Position numbers and translations under genes: made by a program
DNA from: Proteles cristata cristata
Taxonomy: Eukaryota > Chordata > Mammalia > Carnivora > Hyaenidae
Reading direction: 5' to 3'
Length of the DNA stretch: 64,000 bases
Assembly (NCBI GenBank): GCA_017311185.1
Contig: JAESUZ010003902.1
Coordinates: 1,612,001 to 1,676,000 of the forward strand
Notes under the pieces: generated by a model
The model's database searches: none
Told to the model about the DNA's origin: nothing
Seen by the model: only the letters and a program-made list of their open reading frames with translations
In this document: positions 9,291-19,955 of the stretch, piece by piece
Layout: each line of letters begins with the position of its first letter
How positions within the stretch are numbered: the first letter of the stretch is position 1

Positions 9291-10014
9291 AAGTTGGCTG
9301 CAAAACCCCACTGCTCAGGCTGTTCTGAGCTGCCAAAAAGACTCCTTGAACTTGGCCTATCCCAAGGGAGGTGGCCGTCTGTTCTGCCCTGCTCGGCGTA
9401 CAGCACATTGGGACAGAATGCTCAGGTCTGGGCACCACGCTTCCAGAAGGATATTGACAATTGGGGACATGAAAGGAAAAGGCAGCACCTGCTCTAACTG
9501 TCCCCATAGACCCTCACTCCCACCGTGCTTGGCCGTTGGCCTTCTTGCAGCTGCTATGTCGAACTCTTCTCACATCCCATCCACCAGCTCTTCCCGGACA
9601 CGAGCATTGCTTCCTCCCCGGTCCTTCTGAGATGCCACTGCCAGCATATCGACTCCATTCTCCCAACACCCTCAACCTCCTTGTCCTTTCTTCCGTCCCA
9701 TCCAGCAAAATGCCAAGTCTGGTTTAAGACAGTGACTCTTGGTTTTCTGCTTAGGGACTTGGGTTTCTGAAGAAAGCGAGATTGGAAAATATACTGGAGA
9801 CTGGAACACGCCAAACTCTCTGTCTCTGCTCCACCGGCAACGGCCTGCCACACATCAGCTTGATCTATAGTCCCCACTACTGTCTTTTTAGTCCTTATCC
9901 AGGACAATCCCCCTCGCCCGCAAGCCACACTCCTCTCAGCCTATGACCTGACCTCTGTGGAAGAGATAAAGGCCAACTGGTGGGGGTGGGAGGTCTCCAC
10001 CAGCTTTCTGTCCC
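9291..10014. other. Unique DNA, nothing recognised
   Basis: No repeat consensus is recognised. Frames of up to 124 codons overlap in several phases on both strands and show no domain. Confidence 0.5.
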
Positions 10015-10560
10015 AATCTTTTTTTTTTTTAACAGCTTAATGAGGTGTTATGTACATACCATAACATCCCTCTTTTGACGTGTGCAATTTACTGATATTT
10101 ATTATGTTGATAGACTTGTGCAATCATCACCCCACTCTAATCTTAGTCCATTTCCATCACCTCAGAAAGAAGCCCTGTGTCTACTTTTAGTCGGGCTCCA
10201 TCCCTATCCCGAGCCCCAGGCAACCACAAATCTACATTCTGTGTCTATAGGTTTGTCTTTTCTGGACATTTGGTGCAAACGGAGTCGCACAGCATGTAAT
10301 CTTTCATGTCTGACTTCTTTTTCAGTCTTGTCCATGATGTATCCTGCAACAGAAGTCGGTTCTGGTTTCTTGCAAAACGGTTTTCCATCATATGGATAAA
10401 ACCCATTTTGTTTCTTCACTAGATGACGGACATTTGAGTTGTTTCCACTCTTTGGCTACTAGGAATAACGCTGCTGGGAACACGTGCATACACATCTTTG
10501 TGCGGATATATATTTTTATTTCTCTTGGGCAGATGCCTAGGAATTTACCCCAGTCTTACA
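10015..10560 (-). repeat. Old L1 (L1M-type) 3' end, antisense
   Basis: A poly(T) start is followed by 'gttatgtacataccataaca', 'cttgtgcaatcatcacccca', 'aggcaaccacaaatctacat', 'ttgtcttttctggacatttg', 'ggacatttgagttgtttcca' and 'taggaataacgctgctggga'. This is the known reverse-complement 3' end of middle-age mammalian L1. The 105-codon frame over it is not a gene. Confidence 0.88.
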
Positions 10561-10719
10561 AGCTGATCTGATTCCTTTTCTCCTTCCTTCTCAGTATCAG
10601 TGACTGAGGTGTCTCTCCTCTGAGTAGAGGGGAGCTCTTCCGGCTGTGCTCTGCATTGTTCTCTTTCCTGCTGCCTAAAGGGTCTTGCACTGTCTGCCAC
10701 CCCTTCTCTCTCACTGCCA

Positions 10720-10804
10720 GTATTCTCCTCCATAAAATGAGGATAACAGAAAGATCCACCTCATAGTGCTCTGTGAAGATTAAATGAATTCAGTGGATAG
10801 ATTC
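10720..10804 (+). repeat. MIR fragment
   Basis: The segments 'tcctccataaaatgaggata' and 'gtgaagattaaatgaattca' match the MIR core and 3' part. Confidence 0.65.
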
Positions 10805-11374
10805 TGAGGTCCCCCAAGATCCCCGCCTCCCGCTGTTCGGGCCTTCATGAGATCTCCTTGCATGAGGAGGGCGACTCATGACTTGTTCCTAACCAATGGC
10901 ACATGGCAAAGGTGATGGAATTCACTCCCATTATTGCGTCACATTACATACGACTCTGTCTTAGATGACTTGAGATATAGACTTTCCTTGCTGACTTGAT
11001 GAAGTACTCAGTCACACTGGGCAACCCTGGGCATCCTCCAGAGGGTGGCTGCTAGGACCTCAGGGGAGCCTCTAGCCAACAGCCAGCAAGAATCCACAGG
11101 CCCCAGGACGACACTCGACACTCGCAAGAAAACGAATTATGCTAACAATCTGAGTGAGCCTAGAGGTGAATTCTGCCCCAGTTGAGCCTCCCAATGAGAA
11201 TTCAACCCAGCTGCCATCTCGACTGTAAGCTGTGAGACCCAGAGCAGAGGGGTCTCTACAACTACACCATGTCAGGACTCCTGAGCCACAGAAACCATGA
11301 GATGATAAATATGTGTTGTTTTCAGCTGCTGAATTTGTGGCAATTTGTTCTATAGTAACAGAAAACAAATGCAT
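10805..11374 (+). mobile_element. MLT1-type MaLR solo LTR
   Basis: The 3' part is diagnostic: 'ctgagccacagaaaccatga', 'gatgataaatatgtgttgtt', 'cagctgctgaatttgtggca' and 'ctatagtaacagaaaac' parallel MLT1's terminal 'gttttaagccactaagtttg ... gcaatagataactgaa' zone. The 5' part is diverged, so its start is approximate. No retroviral coding sequence accompanies it. Confidence 0.7.
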
Positions 11375-11450
11375 ACATAAAGAGCTTAATGAAGAGCCTA
11401 GCACTGTCAGCAGCCTAGGAGTATTAGCGGATGCTCATAGTGGTATCAGA
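11375..11450 (+). repeat. MIR 3' fragment
   Basis: The segments 'taaagagcttaatgaagagc' and 'cctagcactgtcagcagcct' resemble MIR 'aaagcgcttagaacagtgcctggc'. A short remnant. Confidence 0.5.
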
Positions 11451-11539
11451 TCAGCAATTTCCCTCTAGATGATAACCAGGCAAAGCCTGTCTCAAACAAT
11501 CAACAGAAACAAGTGAGCCTTTATTTTCCATCCCTGACA

Positions 11540-11720
11540 AATTCCTTCCAAGAGTCTTCTGTATTCATTTCTTGCCCTTCTATTCACTCTCATTTTGCTG
11601 CAATTTAATTCCTCCGCTTCCTCTACGCCACTGAAGCCATTCTCCTCAAGGTCACCAATAATCTCCTAGTTACTAAATCTGTTGAATGATTTGTATCCTT
11701 CCTGTATTTAACTTCTTTTT
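11540..11720 (+). repeat. L2 ORF2-derived fragment (sense)
   Basis: The segments 'ttcctccgcttcctctacgc' and 'ctcaaggtcaccaataatct' resemble the L2 ORF2 stretch around 'ctcaaggtcaccaatgacct' upstream of the reverse-transcriptase catalytic region. The frame is destroyed. Confidence 0.5.
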
Positions 11721-11847
11721 TGGCTCTTGATGTTGGTGACTGAAGCGGCTTAGAGCCTTGTCCTAACAAGGCATTCACTGAATCTAAACCTCCTTCAGGA
11801 GGACTCCAGAGTGATTAGATCCTGGCATGCTGGCTCCTGGAAACTTC

Positions 11848-13640
11848 CATTCATCCCTTCATTCGTTCATCTTTGCACACCCTTGAACACTTGTGGGTAT
11901 AGCAGACACAGCACTAAAGCACTCCATGATACGGGCACAGTCCCTACTCTCAAAGAAGATTGCATTCGAGGCACAGGGGCACAGGTTAAAATAGGTCAAG
12001 TAACAGAGAGATTGTAAGATTTCACGTGTGTAAGTATTGTGATGACAGTAAAGCAGGATGACATGACAGAGAATCCTACGTAGAGAACCTATATTAGAGC
12101 AAGTGGTCAGAGAAGGCTTCTCTAGGGAGGTGACATTTGAACTGGGGTCTGAATGAAGGAGCCAGACATGGGGAGATTGGGGGAAGAGCATTCTAGGCCA
12201 AGGGAGCAGCGAATGCAAAGACTCTAAAATGGGAAACATCTGGGGGTGTCTAAAGAATAGAAAGAAGCCCAGTGGGGCTGCTGTGAGAGCTGAGCAAGCA
12301 TATGAGTGGTGGGAGATGAGGCCAGAGACGTTAGCAGGCTCAGACCCCCCCGAGCCCAGTCTGGAATTTAGTCTGAGTGCAAGGGAATGAATAGAGGTTT
12401 AAAGCAGGGGAGACGATGATGTGGTTTTTGTTTTATGAAGAGTAGTCTGGTTACTATACGGAGAATGCATTATAGGGAGACAAGGGTCAAAGCAGAGAGA
12501 CTAGTTGAGTGGCTATTGTAGAGGTGTGGGGGAGAAGTAATGGCGGTTTTGACTATAGTATAGATTGTTTCCCCTGGAGACAGACTCTGGGATTCTAATT
12601 TGCATACAGGTATTTTGCTGGCGAATGCACTCAGGGATGACACCTGTGGGGAGTGAGGAAAGCAGGACTGAGCACAACTTCCAACCGTGACGAGGTTGCA
12701 TCAGACCTCAGCTCGCCTCAAGGGAAGGCTCCAAGCTGGGAGACACCCTAGAAGCTGTCCTACATGGAAGCCAGAGGGCCAGGCTTTCAGACCTTAGAAT
12801 CAACCAGACCCTGAACAATGGGATGTGGGCCTGGGGAGGGAACATAGTCTCAATCAAGAGGGTTCTCTTCAACTAAGAGGGTCTCATTGTAGGACAGAAC
12901 ATGGGAGAAGTCAGAGGTGGCTCCGAAGTGTCTGGTTTGAGCACTGGGGAAAGATGGCGGTCCCATTCCTGAGACGGGGCACAGATTTTTGTGAAGAAAT
13001 TTAGAGCTCAGCTTCGGCCATGTACCATCCTGAGTCTTGACAAGTGTCCTTGGAGTGTTGTCAACTATGCAGTGTGACAGGTGAGTATGAGGCTCAGTGG
13101 CAGTCAAGGCTGAGGACGTAGTTTGGGAAACTCCTGGTCATCCAACAAGTAGAGGATGAATGTCCTGCAAAAGACACTGAAGAGAGGCCCATGAAATGGG
13201 AGAGAATTGAGAAGAGTGGGTGTCCCAGAAGCCAACAATTGTCTTAAGGAAGAGGGAGGAGTTATCAAGGTTGAGTGCCAATGAGGAGCACCCACTGGAT
13301 TTGGCAGGATAGAGATCACCAGGTCATCTTGACAAAAGAACTTTTGGTGGAATGCTATGAATGAAAGCCCAGGTAGAAAAGGTCAAGGGGAGAATCATAG
13401 GTGGAGAAGTAATTACAGTGATTGTAGACAATTATTTGTTTGACATACCTTGCTGTACAGAGAAGCAGGGAAGTGGGACAATACTTGGAGGGAGATGTCT
13501 GGCCAATTAGAGGGGTTTTCAAAAGATGGGTCATTCCAGAACATGCACACCTGTGGATGAGGATGATCTAGTAGAGGGACAAGAGGGAAGGAAGGAGCGA
13601 AGTCCTTTGGAAGGTGAGCTGGCTTGAGTCCAGGGAATAA
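11848..13640 (-). repeat. Long L2 LINE, antisense, about 1.8 kb with one interruption
   Basis: From the 3' end at 11848 inward, landmarks lie in reverse-complement L2 order: 'cattcgttcatctttgca', 'cagtccctactctcaaagaa', 'ggtgacatttgaactggggt', 'gagcattctaggccaaggga', 'gcaaagactctaaaatggg', 'gtggctattgtagaggtgtg', then after a break 'gtttgagcactggggaaaga', 'gtttgggaaactcctggtca' (near the degraded reverse-transcriptase active site) and 'ctggatttggcaggatagag'. ORF2 is riddled with stops. About 12560-12885 is an insertion or replacement I cannot classify. Confidence 0.82.
12560..12885. other. Unclassified segment interrupting the L2
   Basis: The L2 alignment breaks near 12560 and resumes near 12885. 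The intervening 325 bp does not follow L2 and has no obvious terminal repeats or flanking duplication by eye. It could be an old transposon or simply diverged L2. Confidence 0.4.
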
Positions 13641-14329
13641 ATGCAGGATTCGGACATACGCATAAGAGTCCTCCAACCGTGTTATGAAAACCAACTATAG
13701 GTTTCAATATGAATGTCTGTAGTTTAGTAGATTTGGTGGTGGGGGCAGAAGGTGAGGGAGTCTCATCCTGTCAATGAGGCATTAGGTCAAGTGAGGAGAA
13801 GAAAGGGGCATGTAGAGGATTCGATGAGCAGCTGGAGAATAGTATCGAAGTTCCAACTTCTTAGTCTCCACTGGGAAAGGCTGGACGCAGGACTTGGCAA
13901 CTTAAGGGCAGATCTGCATGAGTGCTGGAAGGCTTCTTGGCGAACAGACTCAGAACAAAGATGTCTGATGAAACAAAGGGACCACCATGGCCTTCTGAAG
14001 CCATTCATCTTGCCCTTGAGATGCTCTTGCCATTGGGACCAGAAAACTCCAAATCTTATGGTTTGAACCTTCTGTACCTGTCTTTAGGAACAGAATTTCC
14101 TGAAGACTGAAGGTCAAGGTTTCTTGTATTCTAGACCTTCCTGGGATGGGCACTGCCTCTCTTTTCTCTGGAGACTCCCACTCTCTTCTGCTCTGTGATC
14201 AACTTCCTTCTTGCCAACAATTTCTTATTTTAGATTTCCTAGACACACGAAATAGGCTATAGTCCAGAACTCCTGGTCCCCGAACTATTTTTTCATTCTT
14301 AGATGACCCAACCTATCTCTGCTCTAGTT
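13641..14329. other. Mostly unique DNA, possibly diverged L2
   Basis: No clear family. The first part may be a decayed continuation of the antisense L2. Open frames at 13752-14066 (+) and 13787-14008 (-) overlap and have no recognisable domain. Confidence 0.4.
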
Positions 14330-14770
14330 CATGGATGCCAACAAACTCTGAGGGACTTACTATTTCCCTTATTCCTCTGTTCCCCAGTGCCACTCCCATA
14401 CACTCTCCACTTTCCAGCATGCTCCTTTCACCCAGGGTCCTTCTCGTCTCCTCCTCCTTCTTCCTTTCTCGCCCTCTCCAAGGTCTTCCCTGCCCTCGGT
14501 CACTGGCACAGTGGGGGTCCCACCTTCATGATTCCATTCTTCTGAACTTTATACACCCTTTCCACGTTCCCCTGGTTTCCACGGATGATCCAACGAATTC
14601 CAAATCGTTATCGCTCACCTAGAGCCCTCTTCTGAGCTACAGACTGGACTCCATTGAATGTCTCTCACAAGTATAGGTCCCCTCCATGCTGAAGCCCTTC
14701 CTGACTGCCCCTCCCCCTTCAGAGTTCTATTCCCTACACAGATTTCAATCTTAGCATCTTGTAATACTCA
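14330..14770 (+). repeat. L2-like LINE fragment (sense)
   Basis: C/T-rich sequence with segments such as 'ttatcgctcacctagagccc', 'gagctacagactggactcca' and 'gaagcccttcctgactgccc' parallels L2 ORF2 and 3' UTR wording ('tccagactcgtatatccaac', 'gccttccctgacc'). Strongly diverged. Confidence 0.5.
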
Positions 14771-14774
14771 CTTT

Positions 14775-15350
14775 TAAAATAGAATTTATTTTTAGGGCTG
14801 TTTTGAGTTCACTGCTAAATTAAGCAAAAAGTCCTGATAGTTTCCAGATACCCACAGTCTCCACACATGCACATCGTCCCCTTTATTACCTCCCCCACCA
14901 GAATGGTGTATTTGTTACAATCAATGAATCCACATTGACAAGGTATTATCACGCCAAGCCCACAGTTCACACCAGGGTTTACTCTTGGTGTTATACACTT
15001 TACGGGTGTTGACAAATGTACAAGGACATTTATCCACCATAATAGTATCATAGAGTAGCTTCACTGACTAAAAGTTCTCTGTGCTCTGCCTACTCATCCC
15101 TTCCTCCCCCCTCCCCAATCCCTGGCAACAGCTGATCTCTTTACTGCCTCTAGAGTTTTGCCTTGTCCAGAATGTCAGATAGTTGGAATCATACAGTGTG
15201 CAGATTTTCATATTGGCTTCTTTCACTGAGTCATATACATTAAAGTTTCCCTTATGTCTTCTCATGATAGTTTGGCAGCTCATTGCTTTTTAGCAGTGAA
15301 TAATATTCCTTTGTATGAATGTACCACAGTTTATCCATTCACTTACTAAA
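14775..15350 (-). repeat. Old L1 (L1M-type) 3' end, antisense
   Basis: Ordered landmarks of reverse-complement L1: 'gttttgagttcactgctaaa', 'cctggcaacagctgatctct', 'agttttgccttgtccagaat', 'gttggaatcatacagtgtgc', 'ggcttctttcactgagtcat', 'gtgaataatattcctttgta' and 'gtaccacagtttatccattc'. It is more diverged than the copy at 10.0-10.6 kb. Confidence 0.85.
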
Positions 15351-15369
15351 GAAAACCCTGTAATACTAA

Positions 15370-15531
15370 TTTTTTGAGGGGCAGGAGGGGCAGAGGGAGA
15401 GAGAAAATCTTAAGCAGGCTCCCCACCCAACACGGAGCCCGACACGGGGCTCGATCTCACAACTCTGGGATCATGACCTAAGCTGAAATCAAGAGTTGGC
15501 TGTTCAACTGACTGAGCCACCCAGGTGCCCC
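15370..15531 (-). mobile_element. Carnivore SINE, older or divergent copy (antisense)
   Basis: A reverse-complement head 'ctgagccacccaggtgcccc' and body 'gacacggggctcgatctcac' are clear. The 3' body is shorter than in the other copies, lacks the felid 'gagctgtcagcacagagcc' block and has only a short GA zone. Candidate flanks near 15361 and 15533 share an 'aattttt' core, but the duplication is unclear. Confidence 0.85.
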
Positions 15532-15554
15532 AGTAGTAAATTTTTTACACTTGT

Positions 15555-15915
15555 CAACTTACATGCACGTCTCCCTCCACTAGGTAATAAACCCCTTAAG
15601 AACAGGGGTGACCATGGGGCACATGGGGAGCTCAGTCGGTTAAGCATCTGGCTTCGGCTCATGATCTCATGATTTGTGGTTCAAGCCCCACGTCGGGCTC
15701 TGTGCTGACAGCTCAGAGCCTGGAGCCTGCTTCAGATTCTGTGTCTCCCCCTTTCTCTGCCCCTCCTCTGCTCACGCTCTGTCTCTCTGTCTCTAAAAAA
15801 TAAATAAACGTTAAAAAAAAAAAAAGAACAGGAATGACCAAGTTTTCATAACCTTATCATCTAGCAAAGTGCCTGGGACATAGCTGATCCTCAATAAATG
15901 TTAAACAGAGGCTTG
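15555..15915 (+). repeat. L2 3' end fragment hosting a SINE
   Basis: The segments 'ctccctccactaggtaataa' before the SINE and 'aagtgcctgggacatagctg', 'tcctcaataaatgttaaa' after it are collinear with the L2 3' terminus. The SINE at 15615-15823 splits it. Confidence 0.72.
15615..15823 (+). mobile_element. Felid SINEC in the L2 fragment
   Basis: A full-length SINE with a mutated head (gggcacatggggagctcag), felid body, aaataaataaa tail and poly(A). Duplications at 15598-15614 and 15824-15840 match at 15 of 17 positions (aagaacaggggtgacca / aagaacaggaatgacca). Confidence 0.94.
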
Positions 15916-16059
15916 TTAAAGTCAATAAATAGTGTCCCACTAGCATCCACAGCCCCATATGTGCAAAGTCAAATGTCATCTCTCTTCTTGTCACCTTCAG
16001 AATGATTCAGATACTCTCTGTCTCATAGAATCCGCCTGGGACAAAACTCTGAAGATACC

Positions 16060-16460
16060 CTAGACTCTTCTCCTTCACCTCCCATGTCCAGCCTGCTCCC
16101 CTCCCCTGCCAGCTTCTACTGACTGACCTCCAATGTCTCTCACATTATCCCCATCTGCCACACCTTTCACCACCTCTCAAATTCAGGCCCTGTCCATTCC
16201 TCCCCTGGATTGTTCTAGCAGCCTCCCCATCTCACCGCATCCCTTCCGGTACTCTTCGCACTGGCCACCTGAGTGGTCTTCCTAAAATATCCCCTTTCCT
16301 GCTTAAAAGTCTGCAGCGAGCCTTCATGCCTTTGGGATTACAATGGAGCCCCTTACAAAGACATTTCAAAGCTACTCATGATCCAGCCCCTGAGACGGCA
16401 TATGTGAAGCTCTCAGCACAGCACCTGGGACAGGAAAAGCACAATAAATGTGCACGTTAT
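16060..16460 (+). repeat. L2 LINE fragment (sense) ending in an L2/MIR-type terminus
   Basis: Ordered L2 wording: 'ctcccctggattgttctagc', 'agcctccccatctcaccgca', 'ggtcttcctaaaatatcccc', 'ctgcttaaaagtctgcagcg', 'agctactcatgatccagccc', then 'cagcacctgggacaggaaaa' and 'aataaatgt'. It is derived from the region just 3' of the reverse-transcriptase domain, with no intact frame. Confidence 0.75.
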
Positions 16461-17209
16461 TACCATTTTTACTATATAGCCTAGAGATGAAAAGAGTCTG
16501 GGAGGACAGGAGAGTTGTCATCAGGTATCTGATGGCCAGGCATATGAAATATGCATCAGACTCTTTCTGTTTCGTCCCAAGAAATAGAATTGGGCAGACT
16601 GAAGGAGGCTATGGGAAGGCAAGTTTCATTTAAATCGAAAGGCGACCTTTCTAACAGCCGGAAGCATCCAGCTGGAAAGAAGGGAGCCCCACTGCACCAG
16701 AGGAGTGTGGTGGAATGCTCTGGTGTTTTTGAATACTGGTGGAGCCCTTGCCCGCATTGCCAAAGCCCAGGTGGTTTACAAGGGGGTTCAGGCACAGGGG
16801 CGGGGACAGGAGTGTGGACCGCATGACCTCATGGGCACCTCCAACCCATGGGGTCTGTGAGATGGTGGTGGGAGCCCCTTCGTTGTGAGCTCTACGAGTA
16901 CCACCGCCATCCTGCTGTGGCAAGGCGGTGATAGACAATGCTTCTCCCACCTGCGCAGACCCTTTATTGCCTCTGCCATTGTTCTTTCTCTCCATCCAGC
17001 AGGCTGTTTTGTTAGCCACGCCCCACCCCGGGGCTCCCCATACCCATCTGCCCCGCCCAGGGCCAATCCACCCCCCACCACTCTTACAAAGTTACCTTCT
17101 CAACAACAGTTGAGACTTTTCCTTTCCTCTCCTCAAAACCTTCCAGATCCTCAGCCCCACCCCATTACCTACATCATAAACCCCCAAATAACTAAGCCTA
17201 TTGTTTCTG
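16461..17209. other. Unique DNA, nothing recognised
   Basis: No repeat family is recognised. Many overlapping open frames (up to 122 codons) on both strands in GC-rich DNA are taken as chance. Confidence 0.5.
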
Positions 17210-17400
17210 GCTGGAGGACCTCTGGGGTCGGCTGGACTCAGGTTTGAATCCTGGCCCTGCCACTTACTCTCTCGCTGACCTTGAGCAAGTCACTCATCCT
17301 TCGGGGGCTTACAGGTTTCTTTACCTGTAAATTGGGGGCACTCAAGCTCAAGCTGACCTTGAAGGATAGGCATGAGCGTAAGATGAGAGTTGTGAAGTCT
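17210..17400 (+). repeat. MIR SINE
   Basis: The segments 'caggtttgaatcctggccct', 'gccacttactctctcgctga', 'ccttgagcaagtcactcatc' and 'ctttacctgtaaattggggg' follow MIR in order. Confidence 0.82.
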
Positions 17401-17529
17401 CTAGCAGAGCACTGTGGCCCTAGGACCCCATGGTTCTGGTGCATGATCCCCTCCCCCTGCCCTGCCTGCCTCAGCCCATCCACCCACTGCACCCATCGGA
17501 TCACTGATTCTGCCGCTCCCCCAGGCTGG

Positions 17530-17810
17530 GCCACTCCTCACCTGCTTCGGCACCTTTTAAGTGCTGGCTCCCCCTTTCAGGGACAAATTAAGCCCCACTG
17601 CTCCCGTGAGCCTCTCCTGCAGGTCTCCTCGGAGGGGAGCATCCCCACACGTGCGTTCCCACAGCATTGTGCTCGTGACCCCGGCAGAGCACCTGGCTCG
17701 ATGCGTCTGGTCCCAGGTCTGGTCCCCTTGAGATGAGAAGCTCCTTGAGGACAGAAGCATTGTCTAGACCCATCAGCCCCAAGGGGCAGGGGAAGGGAGC
17801 ATTCAGCGGG
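17530..17810 (+). repeat. L2 3' UTR-like fragment (sense)
   Basis: The segments 'gatgagaagctccttgagga' and 'cagaagcattgtctagaccc' match the L2 terminal zone. The preceding C/T-rich sequence is weaker. Confidence 0.5.
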
Positions 17811-17839
17811 AAGGTGAGGACATTTTTAAACTGCACGGA

Positions 17840-18082
17840 GGGGCACCTGGGTGGCTTAGTCGGTTAAGCGTCCGACTTTCGCTTAGGTCATGATCTCGCG
17901 GTTCGTGGGTTCGAGCCCTGCGTCAGGCTCTGTGCTGACTGCCAGCTCAGAACCTGGAGCCTGTTTCAGTCTGTGACTCCCTCTCTCTCTGACCCTCCCT
18001 TGATCACATTCTCTCTCTCTCTCTCTCTCTCTCCTAGAAATAAATAAAACATTTAAAACATTTAAAAAATAAATAAATAAAT
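17840..18082 (+). mobile_element. Felid SINEC with a long CT tract
   Basis: A full-length SINE with B-box ggttcgagcc, a (CT)n tract at about 18011-18032 and an extended aaataaataaataaa tail. Duplications aaactgcacgga (17828-17839) and aaattgcatgga (18083-18094) match at 10 of 12. Confidence 0.94.
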
Positions 18083-18721
18083 AAATTGCATGGAATGTAG
18101 GGTTTCTCCATGCATATTAGTCAAATATGTGGGTGGATGGGAAAGAAAAGCAGTCCACAAACCTATGCTCTTACCCAGCAGCCTTCAGTCAGGTCTTTGG
18201 GAGAAGATGGCTACCTTTTACTACGAGGGTTGCTGCTCTGCAGGAAGACTCTGTCTCCAGAATCTACCCAAGGAGCCCCTTTCCCTACACTTTCTATTCC
18301 AAGGTTTCTTCTCAGTGAAAACTTCCAAAGACAGGAAAGAGGGAGGCCTGGTTGGTCCTTCTCTGGTCAGGCACCTCTGCCCTGTGGATGGCATGCTCCA
18401 TGTGGCTACCTCAGCTTCCTTCTAGACCAGTGCAGCCCCGCCCCCACCGGGCCCCCATCTCAGAGCAGGAGGCATTCTGAGCAGGCCCTTGTGCCAAGGC
18501 TGGGGCTGGGATTCCCCGCCGTCCGCTGAGAAGACAGACGGTAGAAATGCAGACAGTCAAGACAATCACAGAGGCAGCCATACTGGTGGGGCATGATAAG
18601 GTGGCCCAGCCAGGACCCACAGCTCAGGCCAGAGCCCTCGTCTGTCCAAGAGAATGGTGCCCAGAGCTCAGAGCCAAGCCAGGCCCATACCTACTTACAT
18701 CCTTGGAACAGTCTCAGCCAT
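18083..18721. other. Unique DNA, nothing recognised
   Basis: No repeat or exon is recognised. The 139-codon frame at 18110-18529 has no known domain and overlaps others. Confidence 0.5.
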
Positions 18722-18748
18722 GCGTGTGTGTGCGCACACACACGGGCG

Positions 18749-18797
<49 letters not shown>
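18722..18797 (+). repeat. Compound (TG)/(CGCA)/(CA)n microsatellite
   Basis: It starts with gtgtgtgtgcg, passes through a CpG-bearing gcgcacgcgcgc core and ends in about 17 CA units. Alternating CG/CA steps favour Z-DNA. Poly-His/Thr and Val/Cys open frames here are artefacts. Confidence 0.95.
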
Positions 18798-18880
18798 CAC
18801 TGATGAGCTTGGCTCTTCTCTTTCCCACTTGCTTGCTTTGGGATGAGAAGTTCCCCAAGGCCCCCTCACTCACAAGTGGC

Positions 18881-18938
18881 CGGGGCGGCAGGGGTGGGGG
18901 TGGGGGTGGGGGTGGGGTGGGGGTGGGGCCGGTGGGGA
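18881..18938 (+). repeat. GGGGGT minisatellite, predicted G-quadruplex
   Basis: Six to seven runs of four or five Gs, separated by single Ts, lie within about 50 bp on the plus strand. This far exceeds the four-run minimum for an intramolecular G-quadruplex. The minus strand reads as Pro/Thr repeats in open frames that are not genes. Confidence 0.93.
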
Positions 18939-18969
18939 CCAGACTCTGAAGCCCTCCCTGCCCCCACTC

Positions 18970-19190
18970 CCATTTTCGATTTAATGAAATGAAGCCACCC
19001 CACAGGCCCCCTCCACCCCCAAACCTTCCTAAGGTAAGAGTGAAATTGATTTTCCCTTTTAACTCGAAAGCAAGATAAACACATGGCACCCTTAGGGGCG
19101 GAGGGGAAGCACTTAAAATAGCACATCTCTGGGAGCAGGCTGCTGCTTGCGAGTTTGTCAGAGACAAGGGCTGAATGCAAATCACAGAGG
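18970..19190. promoter_or_regulatory. Candidate conserved non-coding element with an octamer site
   Basis: A complex, repeat-free block between G/C-rich tracts. It contains a perfect POU octamer ATGCAAAT at 19175-19182 and 'gtgaaattgattttcccttt'. A regulatory role is inference. Confidence 0.33.
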
Positions 19191-19799
19191 CGGCAGCTGG
19201 GGCCCCGCCTGCCCCCGGGGAGCAGGTGAGAAGCAGCACCTTCCTTTGCTCTGCACCTTCCGCCTCCCATCAGGAGCTTCAGTGGGGAGGGCCCACTGAC
19301 TTTGTTGTCACAGACAGCTCCAGAAAGCTTCCCCCCAGGTCATCCCCACTTACGCCCACGGCCCTGCAGCGGTGGGTGCTCATTCACCCCTCAGGGATGG
19401 GCTCTCCTGCTAGACATTCCTGCCCTTATGGACCTTCCTGGGTGTTCCAGCAGTTTCCCCATTGATGGAAGTCTGATCCTGAGTGCATCATCCCTCCCTC
19501 CCCCATTTCCCCCCTGCGGGGATCAGAGAACCAAGATCAGCCCCCCAAGCCTTGTCTCCCCCATCTGACCCCCAGGACACCTGGCGTCTCCTCAGAGAGC
19601 CCATCCCAGAGTGGAGATTTTTCTTTCCACCCCTGTCTGTCTAGGCTGGTGGAGGAAAGCTGCAGGTGTCCAGAGAGGAGGAGGAGGAGGAGGAGGTGGA
19701 GAGTGGAGGGCATGGCTGGGGTGGAGGAGACTGTCCCCGAACACCCTCACGCGCTGGCTGGCCAGTGTATCCAGCCTTGATCCCGTTACTGCATTTACT
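19191..19799. other. GC-rich unique DNA with a (GGA)n patch
   Basis: It has a short (GGA)n run at about 19677-19698. No repeat family, exon or domain is recognised. Confidence 0.5.
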
Positions 19800-19955
19800 G
19801 CCTGCAGCTGCCGCTCTGTGGTTTAGGGACCACTATTAGCCCCACTTTGCAGATGGGAAAACTGCGTCTTGGGGATTTCAACAACCTGCCCAAGATCATG
19901 AAAGCGGTGACTTGCTCTCAATCCCCCATTACACTGTCCCAAGGAAAACTTGCCT
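19800..19955 (-). repeat. MIR SINE (antisense)
   Basis: The segments 'ttagccccactttgcagatg', 'ggaaaactgcgtcttgggga' and 'aacctgcccaagatcatgaa' match the reverse-complement MIR core. Confidence 0.78.

Noticed and set aside
19185..19215. Splice-donor-like CAGGTGAG in GC-rich DNA
   Set aside because: A single motif with no plausible coding exon upstream and no paired acceptor. Such matches occur by chance.
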